A stretch of DNA of 64,000 nt from Coleophoma eucalyptorum (lineage: Eukaryota; Ascomycota; Leotiomycetes; Helotiales; Dermateaceae), in NCBI GenBank assembly GCA_026120035.1, contig JALRME010000004.1, positions 930,001 through 994,000 of the forward strand, given 5' to 3'. Each line of letters begins with the position of its first letter. Position 1 is the stretch's first letter. The translations under genes and the position numbers were made by a program. The notes under the pieces are model-generated. The model was not told the origin of the DNA, made no database searches, and saw nothing but the letters and a program-made list of their open reading frames with translations. Of this stretch, positions 22,320 through 34,246 are shown in pieces.

Positions 22320-24762
22320 ATGTCTGACCCAGACATACTGCCAGCACCACCCCCAAGAAAGCGTCGAAGGCCTGCATTGTCCTGCATACAGTGCCGGCGC
22401 CGGAAAATCAGATGCAATCGCAGTTATCCTTGCGCTCAGTGTGTGCAATATAAAATTGAGAACTGCAGCTATAGTCCCGACACGCGGAGAGACGTCAGCC
22501 ATGCGACTGTTATCCCCGCCAGCCAGGTGAATGGGGGAACCCCTGGTCTATCATCCCCTTCATTAAAGACCGCAAGAATTCGGGAAGGAAGGCCAACTAG
22601 AGACGGTGAAGCGTTGCCCACTGAAATTTGTACACCGTTGGTGCCTGCACTCCTGCATGGTAATCCGGGACAGGAGCGGTATCTTGGAATCCCCAAATCC
22701 CTCGTGTTAACTCTAGTGGAGGTATACTACGAGAACGTGTACCATGCCAGTCTTTTATTACATAAAAGACGCTTTCTCGAATCACTAGCGACCGGCACCG
22801 CCCGTCCTCATGTTGTTCTCAGCGTCTGTGCCTGGGCTGCGAAGTATGCTTCCACAGCCTCCTGCTCTCGTGGGGGATGGCTAATCGTAGATTTAGTTTC
22901 TATCGGGATGCTAGTGGGCAAGCCACGCTAAAGGACTGTGGATTCATGCTGGAATGGGCCCAGCGAGCCGGAAAGCTCGTCTTTCAAGAGGCTGAGGAGC
23001 TGCATGAAGATAACATTGTGGCCTTCTGTAATCTGGCTATGTTCTGGCACAGCCAGGGCTCATGGAGACTAAGCTATCTCCACAATGGTACCGGCACCTC
23101 CTTGGAAATCTCGTCTGGACCCCCACTAATTCACTTGTAGGGAATGCCTCCCAACTAATCCATATCATCGGTCTTGGATCCGAAGCAATGCGTACGGATA
23201 TCTCATGGGAAGCTGAGATACGACGTCGTCGTTTTTGGGCCTGTTATCTCATGCACTGTCATAATTCGGAAAGGTCCATACTCTCTGAACCTGCGACGGA
23301 CGTACTGAACTTACCATTACCATGGTCGGAAGAAGATTTCGACGCCGGGGTCTCAAGATCCCCTCCAGTGTTTCTGGAATCTGTCCAAAGTAATGGAGGA
23401 ATATTCTCCGAAGTTATCAAGGCTCTAACATTTTGGTAAGAGAGTTTTGAGTGAGATTTCTGCTCCAATCATACTGATCCATCCAACAGGTCCTCTGTAG
23501 TTTCTTTCATCAAATCTCCCGAGTCGAGCATTGGCAAGAAAATCATAGCTATCCATACCCTTGACGAAAAGCTATCAGATTGGTGGCGAAAATTACGGCC
23601 GGATATCAAATTGACGCCTTCTAATATCATATCCGTTCCACACAGTACTCTTCCTAAAATATTCCTCGTTAATATTGTATATCACCAATCTCTTATCGCT
23701 CTTCATTCTTCCATAGTACCGCTTTTCTCCTGGAGCTCCGGTGATGCTAGCTGGTCTTCGGTACGACAATTATCGGCTCAGGTAGCTTTTGAACACGCCT
23801 GCACCGTTTCTGGTTTGATTGGTGCTCTCAATTCAACGTTCACTAGACTTAGTGCCATTCCTAGCTTCGTTGCCTATGCAGCATACTCTGGATGTGCAAT
23901 CCAGATGCCATTCATGTGGTGCCCAGTTCCAAAAGTGAAAGAACGGGCATGTGCCAATGTTCGGGAAAATATCCGAATGATACATACAATGGCATCGTAT
24001 TGGAAATTAGCTTCATTACTGGTATTGCATACCATTTTCCGAAGACAGCTTTATCTAATATTTGCTAATAAATTGACTTCTTAGAACGTTCACGTTCATT
24101 TCCTGTACAGCATCTATAAAAGAAACCCGATCATTCCTGAGGATGAGCCTAAGCATATTTCCAATACCGAGACACTGACTCGCTTTCAAATCGATGCTTC
24201 CCATGTACGAGCTTCCATTCTTGAGTATACTGGATTCCTGCGATCGAAATTGGATAGTTCTTTTAGATCGGATGAGGAGAATCATGATCTTAGGATTGAT
24301 AATGAAAGCACCAGAGGTGAATCCCAGGCTGGGGGGTCAACTTTAGAAACTCGCGAAAGTAAGGGAACTTTCTTCTATCTTAAAATTGAACATTGGAGTA
24401 AGGCTGACCATGTACCTGCAATTCTTCTAGATCCATGTCCAACACAAAGCACCTCACCGGACCCAAGCCATACCATTACCCGCCCTTATTCTCATGCAAC
24501 ATACCCACTCCCGCCGCGCAACCAACAAGCGCAATATGCGCAGAAAGAAAAGCGACAGCAACAACAGTATCAACCGGACCAACCATCTCTACCCGCTCAA
24601 CAACAGCAAGATCTCCACCCTAATGAAAATCAGACCTTCGATATATTACATCCCTTTCTTGACCCAGAGATGCTCGCTCTCTTCCCTAGCAGTGAGATGG
24701 CGGATCTGTCACAGTTCGAGACCAGTATGCTGAACATGGATTATTTTGATATTGTAGGTTAG
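22320..24762 (+). CDS. Zn2Cys6 transcription factor with fungal TF domain
   Basis: Five exons (22320..22843, 22897..23087, 23141..23435, 23490..24021, 24085..24762) encode 739 residues; all joins keep frame. Residues 22-49 form a complete zinc binuclear cluster with spacing C-x2-C-x6-C-x5-C-x2-C-x7-C, preceded by a basic PPRKRRRPA. The middle is the fungal-specific TF domain: CAWAAN|FYRDASG across intron 1, FWHSQGSWRLSYLHNGNA across intron 2, then EAEIRRRRFWACYLMH. The C-terminal 90 residues are glutamine-rich (REKRQQQQYQ-like runs), then acidic, suggesting activation. It is nuclear by class. The adjacent divergent GST gene is a candidate target; that link is inference. Confidence 0.93.
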
Positions 24763-25264
24763 AATAAGATTTTCTAGGATAGTAAGGCACTACCTCCCTT
24801 GAATTTTGAAGGAGACAACAATATCACTCAATTTAGCTTGCAGATAAAAGGCGATTTTCTATGCGTATGTTCCGCTTTGGCTTGAAACTGAATCGGTGGT
24901 CCGTCTGCCTTGTCCCAATAAACTTCAATCGCTACTACATTTAAAATACCTCACTGGTAAATATATAAACCCACTAGTTCAAATGCTGTGTCAAACTTAC
25001 TGCATTATCGCTTTGATCCGTGCATTATTATAACTCGTCGTTGATGTGTTGCATCAATCGAAGGTCAGATTGCTATTGAATGAATAAGCCTAGAGAATTG
25101 GCGAAAATGGCCAGCGCTTGGTTCTCGTTGACCCCCTGGAGCTAAGTTGATCCCGTAAGAATTATGCTGATGTAAGAATCGTTTGCACCGTGGATTTGAT
25201 ATAGCCAAAGCCATTTATCAGAGTGAGTTGTAGATTCTGCCTATCCAAGAGGATTTCCATTTCT
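24763..25264. other. Convergent intergenic region
   Basis: About 500 bp of AT-rich sequence between the 3' ends of two regulator genes; nothing identifiable. Confidence 0.45.
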
Positions 25265-26952
25265 CTATATTCTCAAACCAAAACTCAGGCCATTCTCCAC
25301 CAAGCTGTCGAGAATGTGTGAGCACCATCGAAGCTCATCCGAGTCAGTTTTACTCAGATATTTCTTCGTAATTAATAAGGGAAACAAAATAACTGTCACC
25401 CCAACTAATCCACTACGCGGGTGTACACAGAATTCGACGGATTGGCAGATGTTGGCTACGAACTGAGAGTTCTGCTCCAGAAGACCTCCAGCTTTGGCAC
25501 CAGAGTTATCTTTTAGAAGGCTGTCATCTCCATTTTCAATAATTGTCCCAGACCCAGAGTCGTGAACTTGTAGGAGAGATCCGTGTAAGGAAATCATAGC
25601 AGCCCAATATAGCAAGTATAGCCGCGCAACATAGATGTTGGGAAATGTTAGAGCCTCTGGGAAAACATGGTGGAGAAGTGGATCCTTGACCACAGTGCGC
25701 GATGGGGCAAAATGCGTATACCAAAACTCAGGATGGGCTGTAATCATAAAGTCGTACCAATTGCATAACACCTTCCTGATATTAAGTCCTCTAACGATGA
25801 GGTCGCGTTTGAGAGCCGTCGCCTTCGGATCGAGCCCCATTGACAATGACTTGTTGCACTTGTCTAGATAGCTTGGAAGTTGCGATATGAGCTGTAATAG
25901 GGAGCCATAAATGTCGCCGCCAAATTCCTCGATACTGTTGTACCAGGACATGGACAAGGCTGCATTTACCGATTTGGGTTCGCCTAGTGCATCGAAGACC
26001 TATTTCATCTCAGTGATTTGATCTAACGCTTGATGCTATAACTTACTAAAACAGTCTCATAATAATGAAACATAATTTGACGACCTAATACCGATTGATT
26101 TGGTGTGGCACAGGGCAATTTCAAATAGCCAGTGGCTCCTTCCAGGTGATGTTTCCATCCAGCCCCATCACTAGACCTTCCCCTAAACATCTATTCCTTT
26201 TAGTAAACAAGCGACAAATTTATGCAGGAGGGAACGCTATTCTCATTAAGATCAGCGATATAAAGACATACCTCATGCGTTCCCAGGACCATAGTAGCAG
26301 CGAATATATCCTCGCTGAACTTAAGTTGAGGTTTACGAAGAGCCGCTCCGAGAGCTCTCAGCGCCATGCCGTAAAATCTGTCACCCGCATTGCATAGACG
26401 AGGGTTCCCCATAGCCTGGCCCATTTGTGTAGTAAAGAGTGCTTGCAGCGCAAGGTCCAAAACTTCATGTCGATTTATCAGATCGGGAAGCATCTGGATC
26501 CAATGAACCGCAATACTCTGATCAGAACCCGACTCTCGACTGATGACGGGCATGAAGACTGATAGGAAGTGACTGAGGAATTGCTGTCGCGAGATCTTCG
26601 CGGTACAAACTTGCTGGTTCAATATACACAGCATTTGACTCGCAGCCGGTGCATGATTATTAGAAACAGTAGTTGTCGACTCTGTACATGTAGATGCGCT
26701 CTTGTCTCCAGCACACAGGCTCCGATGGTTACGCTCTACACCAGAGCCTTCATTCTTTCGCTTTAAATGACAACCTTTATTGCTTTGATCGTAAAAAACG
26801 AACTGAATTTCTCCAGTCACCGGAGGTGCATTACTCGGTGTCTCTCCATTTCTCCGGCGTCTTAGAGCCTGCACATTGGCTCGCACTTGCGCACGTCGGA
26901 TATCCAATCTCTCCAGATCTGAACGAGGAAGGCGGGGACGGCCTCGAGACAT
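25265..26952 (-). CDS. Fungal transcription-factor-like protein with basic N-terminus
   Basis: Three minus-strand exons (26952..26272, 26190..26047, 25999..25265), all phase 0, encode 519 residues. The N-terminus MSRGRPRLPRSDLERLDIRR followed by AQVRANVQALRRRRNGE looks like the basic region of a bZIP-type or AT-hook DNA-binding segment. No Zn2Cys6 cluster or clear leucine zipper follows. The remainder (FLSVFMPVISRE, LALQALFTTQMGQAMGN, FYGMALRALGAALR, TMVLGTHE) matches the C-terminal Fungal_trans_2/DUF3468-like domain of many fungal regulators. I therefore call it a probable transcription regulator. It is divergent from an NmrA-like gene, which it may control; that is inference. Confidence 0.7.
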
Positions 26953-27545
26953 TTGATAACGAGTCCAAATCCGTGGTTAGGCTGCGTATAGAAAATGGAC
27001 CAACGAAGTAATTCATACGTGAATTAATGAAGGTATATTCTATATACGGTAAAGGCGAGGGCTCCCTAAGCCTAGCTGATTTTTATTTGGTCGTAGTCGT
27101 AATACTTCCTGACAGTCGTTTCTGAGACAGTGGGCCGCTGACCACACGTAAGCAAGGCTAGCACTCGGCATCAGAACCTGGCCGTGTAATCAATAAATCA
27201 AAGCGGTTAGTTTCTCGAACCCTACATCGTTTAAACGTCATGGATTATTAGTCATTCGGATGCTCTGGTGAGAGGAGAATAACCGGGGTATGATATAGTA
27301 AGTGAGGCAAATGTAATCAGAAATTCCAAAAGAATCAATCTTGAAGATACAGAAGTTGTCGCAATGATTGTGAGTCACTAGCTAGAGGAGAGTTGGTAAC
27401 TTCTGAATTGTATATATATATATATATATATATATGTTTGTGTGCGTGCTGGGTTGTCTTACTTCTTCCTCTTTAATATTTCATACCAAACCACGAAGCT
27501 TACTTTACAATTCGCACACAATTCATCTCCATAAGATAATTTATT
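26953..27545. promoter_or_regulatory. Divergent promoter, regulator / NmrA-like gene
   Basis: A 593-bp shared upstream region. It contains a (TA)n microsatellite at 27411-27435 about 110 bp before the NmrA-like start codon, followed by a C/T-rich leader. No matched operator seen. Confidence 0.4.
27411..27435. repeat. (TA)12 microsatellite
   Basis: About twelve and a half perfect TA repeats in the promoter of the NmrA-like gene; length changes could alter promoter spacing. Confidence 0.95.
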
Positions 27546-28567
27546 ATGTCGAACAGTGTCAAGAACGTCATTGTCATAGGAGTATATAATATTTTCCAAT
27601 TAACCTTTTGTAATAAGCTGAAGTGCGATCTAGGGAGGTGGAAACGTAGGACCCTACATCGTAGATGCCTTGCTTCGAGGGAAATTTCAAGTTTCAATTC
27701 TCAGCCGAGCCTCTAGCTCCGCAACTTTCCCACCGAATGTAACAGTCTATAAGACGGACTACAGCTTCCAGTCCCTGGTCGACGCTTTCCAGGCCCAAGA
27801 CGCCATCGTATCTGCAATTACAACGCTTGAGACATCGCAGCAACGCGATATCATCGACGCAGCTGTTGCCGCAGGAGTCAAGCGCTTTATCCCTAGCGAG
27901 TATGGTATAGACACATCACTTCCACGAATCGGTGAATATGTCCCTCCTGCCAAAACCAAGGCCGAGACAGTTGCATACTTGAAGGCAAAGGAACAACTTG
28001 GCATGAGCTGGACCGCCATATGCGTCGGAGGATTCTTTGATCAGGTAAGCTCTGCTACCCAAATTAAATTGTATACTGTTACTAATTGAGTGTCAACAAA
28101 AGATTCTCGAGGCTGGCCTTATGGGTTGGGATCTTCGTAACTGCAAAGCAACAATCTTCGGCTCTGGCGAGCAAGCATATGAAGCGACGAATGTCAAACG
28201 GGTTGGTGAAGCAGTGGCTTCCACCCTATTAAATCTGCAAGAAACAGAAAACAAATATATTTACATCAATTCGTTTACACTTACGCAGAATAAGGTTCTG
28301 GCAGCACTCGAAAAGGCGTCGGGGAAACGCTGGGAGGTTGATACTCAAACTGTGGAGGACCTAGCAGCTTCCGGCCATGCCCGACTCAAAGAAGGTGTCA
28401 CCTTCATGGGCGCTTTGGAGGTCATCACGGCGGCTATCTATGGAAATGGAGGGTTTAATAACTTTGGTGATAAAGCAATGGTTTATAACAAATTGTTTAG
28501 GTTTGAGACTGAGAATCTGGACGAAGTTGTCGAGCAGGTACTGGCCAAAGTAAAAACTAGGAACTAG
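27546..28567 (+). CDS. NmrA-like / isoflavone-reductase-like NAD(P)-binding protein
   Basis: Three exons (27546..27581, 27634..28044, 28103..28567) encode 303 residues. The first exon has only 12 codons and the Rossmann motif is built across intron 1: NVIVIG|GGGNVGPYIV. Other marks are an ILSRAS segment after the second strand, DAIVSAITTLE, and VKRFIPSEYGID, the atypical-SDR active-site region with FIPSEYG. The C-terminal half contains FTLTQNKVLAALEKASGKRW, a hallmark of the isoflavone-reductase/PCBER/NmrA group. Members are either small-molecule reductases or redox-sensing regulators without catalysis; sequence alone does not decide. Confidence 0.9.
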
Positions 28568-29409
28568 TGGTACGAAGGATAAGTCTGCATGATCTTGTCT
28601 TTATATACTAGACTATATCAACGAATAGCTGGCAGTACTTAAGCGTCGATAGGACTTAATATCACTATACGGACCAGAGTTTCATTCTTATAGCTCATAA
28701 TCCAGCTCGCGCTTATTGGCTTACTCCTTAGAGATTAGTGTGAAACCGAAAGCATAAGAGCAGGACACTAGAAATAAGTCGTATAAGGGGCGTCAAGGAT
28801 AGGATGCTGTAGTCTGTATTCTAATGCCAATTTTAGTTTTCTTTAATTATATTTGAGAAGCAAATGGCGGAGTGAAGGGATAGGAATGGGTGTAGTTTAG
28901 TAGTCCGAAAGATAATAAATAAGCATCATGCAACCACGTCGACTAGAACAGAAAAGTTTCTAGAAACTAAAATCCCTCAGAATCTAAAGGAATATTTCCT
29001 AATTTGAATAATGGCACGGATTAATGGCGCAACTTGCTTTGTCAAAATGCGCTGTCAACTTATTACATAGGACTAAGACGCCATTGTCCATTTTCGGTAA
29101 TATTCCAGGGCGGGGTATCTTGAGGTTAGCGCAGGTACGCACCACAATCAAGGCAACTCTTACAACCGAGACGAATTGAAACGTTATCATTTGGCCATCA
29201 GTAATCGGATTACCCGTAAACGCATGGCTTGGTCATCATTGATTGTAGATGCACGTTCACTTATATGGCACATCCTAGCAGACTCCTCCAACTTAAATAC
29301 AGCTCGTGAACCTTCGAAGTCCAAGAGTTTAGAACTTAGTCAAATCATCTCATCCAGCCCTATCTATCATATAGTCCTCAGTGTTAGCAACCTCAAACAA
29401 TACATCATC
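28568..29409. other. Intergenic, NmrA-like to VOC protein
   Basis: About 840 bp, AT-rich. The frame of the next gene is open from 29176, but that stretch shows no similarity and the conserved start is at 29410. Nothing else seen. Confidence 0.45.
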
Positions 29410-29881
29410 ATGCTCGGTCACGTAGGAATCCGCGTCGTCGATGTGGACGCATCCACTGCTTTCTACACCAAACTCCTATCCACGCTCGCATATACCACAA
29501 AGTCATATCCGAGTGTGGTAGTAATAGGTCCATCGGATGGCTCTACACCGATTCCGAACTTCATGCTACGCGAGCACACACCCAGCGAGGCGAATGGCAA
29601 TGCCGCGAAGCCTACCCCCGTGCACCTTTCATTTTATGCCAAGACACGGAAGCAGGTAGATGAATTCTATGCGACTGGAATCGAAATTGGAGCCAAAGAC
29701 AATGGAGGCCCAGGCTTGAGAACATTCATGCCGAATTATTATGGTACGTAACTTCCTTTTGCAAATTCGATTCTCGCTGTTCAGATTCCGAAACTGATGC
29801 TTAGTTTGGTATTGAATAGCGGCTTTTGTGTTGGATCCTGATGGCAATAATGTTGAGGTTGTATGTTTTGCGGAAGAATGA
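29410..29881 (+). CDS. Glyoxalase/VOC-superfamily protein
   Basis: Two exons (29410..29743, 29820..29881; intron 76 nt) give 131 residues, one vicinal-oxygen-chelate module. It starts MLGHVGIRVVDVDASTAFYT, where the H of GHVGIRV is a usual metal ligand. The middle has TPVHLSFYAKTRKQVDEFYA with a second candidate histidine. Exon 2 ends AFVLDPDGNNVEVVCFAEE, the typical DPDGNxVE end with the metal-binding glutamate. Such small fungal proteins include lactoylglutathione-lyase-like and resistance-type enzymes; the substrate is unknown. Start chosen because similarity begins at this methionine. Confidence 0.85.
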
Positions 29882-30140
29882 ACAAACTGTAGTATTCTAT
29901 ATCAGTAGAATATACTCAATACCATATAGCATGTCCGCTTCTAGTCACATGACCATTATATGATCTCGTCGAGATGGGGCCTATCAAGTACCTCCACGAT
30001 GCCAGGCCTTGCCGCCTACGTAAGATTATCAAAACATGCATGACCGTTAGGCTATGTACTGCGAACTCTCATAATTCAATCCTTATTCGCTTCAGTATTT
30101 TAGACCTGACTCTACACCCAATCACTTATACTCCTACAGC

Positions 30141-31335
30141 ATGGTCACTAGTACCTCTATTGAAGCTTTGACTTTACATAACGAACAAGACTTGTGCGAA
30201 GTATACAAGAAGGCTAACTTGCAGCTAGGGCAATTCCAATCATTAGGGACGATAGAGGAATTAACCAGTCGGTCAAGTCAATACAGTTTATGCTATATGC
30301 TAGTATCTAGGATACATTCATTAAGTAGTATTAACCTTCCTAACCTCCCAAAAAGAATTCTTAAGGCAGACAACGTACCTGAATTCAGGATATCAATCAG
30401 ATAGGTCTCGCTATAGAAGTCGGCGGTAGATCTAAACCTACTATACGAGGTCCTATAGATTGAATATAAGTATTATCACCTAGTTCTAGTATATCGTATT
30501 ATAATAGTCTTATACCAAACTCTACAACCGATCGTCTTAATTTAAGATCAACTATCGAGTGCTCAGCTTGGTTCCGTCGAGGCGAATCTAGGGTATAGAC
30601 GTTTGATTGGTAAATATAAGATAGATATCCGCCTTTTCGACGAGTGGTTACGCTTATACGATTCTACTCACCCGAAATACAAAAGTTTATCTAGTCGAAT
30701 AAAGGCTCAACTAAGGTATCTTTAGGCTATTAACGTACGAGAATATTAAGTAGTAAGAGCTCTACCAAAGTGTATATATATAGCTCTAAGCTACGTATAG
30801 GGGCCTATCGATCTTATTAGGTCGACAAAGGGTAACGTAGAGATACTCCAACAAAAAGGTTCGCTTTAGATACTATACATTCGTTTAAGAATACTATAGA
30901 GTATATAAGACGCTATTTTTATAGTATCAATAGTTAATATTAAGTTTCTATAGGTAGATACGCTCTATTTACCCTAGGATGAATTAGAAATAAGACAAGA
31001 GCTTATACAATAGATACATTAAATATATAATAATATAGTATTTACTATCGTAGCTATCGTTAGTAAAGATACCGATAGGGGTCTAGTAGGGCTCCGACTA
31101 GGTTCCCGATATAGATATCAATAGGCTTTTTAAATCAGAGGACGGATTTTCTTAGACGTAGACCTTGATTCTATTGATAGAGTCGGTAGCGGCTACTAGT
31201 ATTCAAGTTGGAGGACTCGTGTATAGACTTATGAAGAAGCTCTTTTCTCCTTACGTTAACTAGTCTTTATGTAAAGACACAGGTTTGATCAATGGCAGGA
31301 TAGAGGTGTTTGGGAGCACAATAACCTTATATTGA
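30141..31335 (+). pseudogene. HET-domain gene, RIP-degraded
   Basis: One reading frame can be followed for nearly 1.2 kb although broken by many TAG/TAA codons. It starts at 30141 with a HET-type N-terminal module (LCEVYKKANLQLGQF, then TIEELTSRSSQYSLCYMLV, with C-to-Y changes at expected cysteines). FDEWLRLYDSTH follows near 30637. The HET core then reads YIALSYV*G near 30777, FL*VDTLYLP*DELE near 30950, YNNIVFTIVA, GLVGLR and V*TYEEALFS near 31207. Stops fall where the family has Trp (ALSYVWG, LWVDALC, WTYQE) or Gln. The pattern is G-to-A and C-to-T only. No functional product is possible. Confidence 0.88.
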
Positions 31336-32133
31336 CTATATCCTATAGGTCTCGTACGAAGGACACAAAAAAGATAAGAAAAGAAGAAGAGAAAGAAACC
31401 AAATTCCATGACATGTCCCACTTATATGCTTACTGGGTCCGAAACCCCTCCGACTCTGCTCATACTCGCTTACGCATACTGTCTTGGGTCACATGACATA
31501 TATCTGGATTCCCAATTGTCTATTCTGAGCATGTCAGGTTCTTACAATAATTACGTATTGAAGATCCCTGATAATATATTACTAAAAGGCTGGGAAGATA
31601 TTAGGTCACCAGAAAAAATATGTTACTTAAATTAAACAATATAAAGGCCGAAGGGCCGCAAGTTACTTATGTTTGGTCTCCTCCTTCGCGTACGGGACTG
31701 GCTTACACTATATGCTTCCTCGTACTTGATGGAGGGCGCCTTTGATTGGTTCGAAGGATACCTAATTACTAGTATCCTTATAGGACCTAGAACTGATTAT
31801 AACCTACTTCCCGAGGCCGGCCGCAACCCTCAGGTTGTTAGACGTAAGATGTAGAGCTCTCGATGTTCGCAGCTAATTTTGATTAGTAGAAGCTTAGTTC
31901 ATTTGTTGCAGGTTGGGTGAGGCATTATTGCTATTGGCTAATAGCAAGGTCAGTTTTATCAGGACTTATAGTATTTGCCTCTATAGCGGAGGTCAATCTA
32001 CAGCCTTGGTTTCTGCAACTGCCCACAAGTATCTTTATTTATTTGAAGGAATAGCTATTTGCATCACTATCAAACCCGTTTTCAAACCATTTGATCAGCT
32101 TAAAACTCTTATAAGCTTGAAGCCTATGATATA
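31336..32133. other. AT-rich spacer between two broken HET genes
   Basis: About 800 bp with short open frames (31408-31635, 31669-31854, 31913-32134) and no recognisable domain. It may hold the decayed 3' part of the upstream HET pseudogene; I cannot support a gene. Confidence 0.4.
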
Positions 32134-33867
32134 ATGGAATTCCCAGAGCCTACAAAATGTATGTTATGCCAGAAATGCAGAAGAGGAGACTTTAGTCCTT
32201 TAAGATTTAAGGAATGGATGTTCCAAAAGCAAAGCACTTTTGAATACAATTTCACTCTCCAGGATCTTCACGAATCAGCGACCAAATATCGGTGCAACTG
32301 GTGTTGCTTGGTACTAGACTATGTAAATGACCTCCTCAAAGAAATATCTTCGGCCGAGGGCGATACTGCATGCGATATCAGTGATGAATACAGAATCTCT
32401 CCTTCAGAAATTAGAGGCTTCAGAGAAGGACAAGAACTTCATCTAGAGACTTCTATTCGCGATGAGAAAACAATGTTTATCTTTCACAGAAAAGATAATT
32501 GAAATCTGGGTAGGAAGTGTAGCACATTCAAGGATATTTTCAGCAGTAGCCACCTCAGGTAAGTCAAACTGCAATCAAGAGGACCACCAAAGTGTTCAAA
32601 TATAGCCTTCAGTGCCTTACATTAAATAGATGATGAAGCAGGGAAACATATAACAGGTCGGGAGCTACTCACAGATCTGAAGTCTAGCGAGGCTTTTAAT
32701 CAGGCAACATGCTGGATTCACAGATGCACTGATGGTCATAAAGCTTGCTTTCGATCAAAATCATCTTTTTTCCCTCTTCGTATTATTGAAGTTCAGCCTC
32801 AGCCTCAGCCTGAGCCTGCTGATTCTACTAGTTCGTCTAGTAGTAGAATACGCGTACTCACTAATAATCGCGGCGATGACATGGACCATAAGTATGCAGC
32901 ATTGAGTTACGCTTGGGGAGGAGAGGCGAATTTTAAGACAACAATCAAGAACATCAACCTTCACGAAGGGGATAGTATCTTAATTACAGCTACTTCTTCG
33001 CATGGTACAACCCGGGATATGCATCAGAGCCTGAAAATCGGTTCTTCCACAGTTCCGGAAATAGCCAAGGCTCCATCCGCGATATCATCAGATCAAGCAG
33101 GAGAGATGGGCAGGATTAGTTGGGCTGCCTGTCTTCGCCGCTATACAAGTCGCAGCCTAACCCGTGAAGCCGACAAGCTAGCGGCAATAGGCGGCCTGGC
33201 TGAGCAGTACAATAACTTCTTTATAAAATGTATCTCGGACAACAACACAACAGACCACTCGAAAATACCTTACTTAGCTAGCATTTGGACACACAACATG
33301 CCGCAAGCTCTGACATGGAAACGTGATGTCGAAGGACCAATGTTGGTACGACCAAAGCAATATCGCGCTCCTTCATGGTCCTGGGCTAGCGTGGATGGTA
33401 TGATACATGCAGCAGGCGTGAAAGAAATATTTCAATTTGAGATTTTAAATATTGATATCTGCCTTTCAAACCCTACCTGTCATTTTGGTCGCGTAAAAGA
33501 AGGGTGCAAGGTACAAGCCAGAGGGTTGATGAGGGAGATAAGTGGGGATCTTGTAACTAGAGGACTACTAACTAGTCAAGCTGACGGCCAGCAAATTAGG
33601 CACGAGGTCTATCTAGATGCTAAAGAGTCGATTGCTAGCAGTGTCTTTTGTATCCCTGTTTAGAGGTATCATAGTCTCAGAGGTATAATTGACACTAAGT
33701 CACCGGAGGCCACTGATGTAGACTGGAAATATGACGGGTTGATTCTTCAGAGTGATAGTATAAGCAGCGAATACTACAAGCGAATAAGCTGCTTTCAGAG
33801 GGTAAGCGAAGAAAGCTTTTTACAATTGTGGGAAGGAGTAATAGTGGCTAAATTTACACTTATTTAA
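32134..33867 (+). pseudogene. HET-domain gene with internal deletion, frameshift and stop
   Basis: The N-terminal module (CMLCQKCRRGDF, then YRCNWCCLVLDYV) is open to 32502. Sequence matching the next part (KIIEIWVGSV) lies in another frame, so a small indel lies near 32465-32480. After a normal intron (about 32560-32630) the frame resumes through WIHRCTDGHKACF, a QPQPQPEP run and YAALSYAWGG (32899). The HET core containing LWIDALCI is absent. It jumps to LITATSSHGTTRD and then the C-terminal part LTREADKLAAIGGLAEQYNN and YRAPSWSWASVDG. A TAG at 33661 precedes 67 further open codons ending 33867 with GLILQSD-type family text. All this indicates a dead copy. Confidence 0.75.
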
Positions 33868-34246
33868 GATATAATATATATTATGCTTTCTTCAGTACTG
33901 CTATCAAAGTATTTTGCTCAGTAAATACCTATCAATCAGAGAATTTAAAGAGTTAAATAAATATTGGTGCTTCGCTGCCATCCGTCGAGCTTCTCGAAAT
34001 GGTCGAATAACGATCTGCCTACTGCAGAATCAGTCTACAATACGGTCGCTAAGGTTCTAAAGGCGAAAAAATCCAACCATCATTGAGACGAGGAAATCAA
34101 CCTCAAGATCTTCCTAAAAGCCAGTCCCAAAAATCCGAAATTCCCAAAGCACGCTAATGCGTCCTATTAGAGCCACCAAACAGCCAATATAAGAAGCTCG
34201 GGTTCTAAATCAACTGTTAGCCACGATTCTCCCTTTTGTTTGAGCA
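33868..34246. other. Spacer between HET relic and permease relic
   Basis: About 380 bp, AT-rich, no open frame of note; nothing identifiable. Confidence 0.4.
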
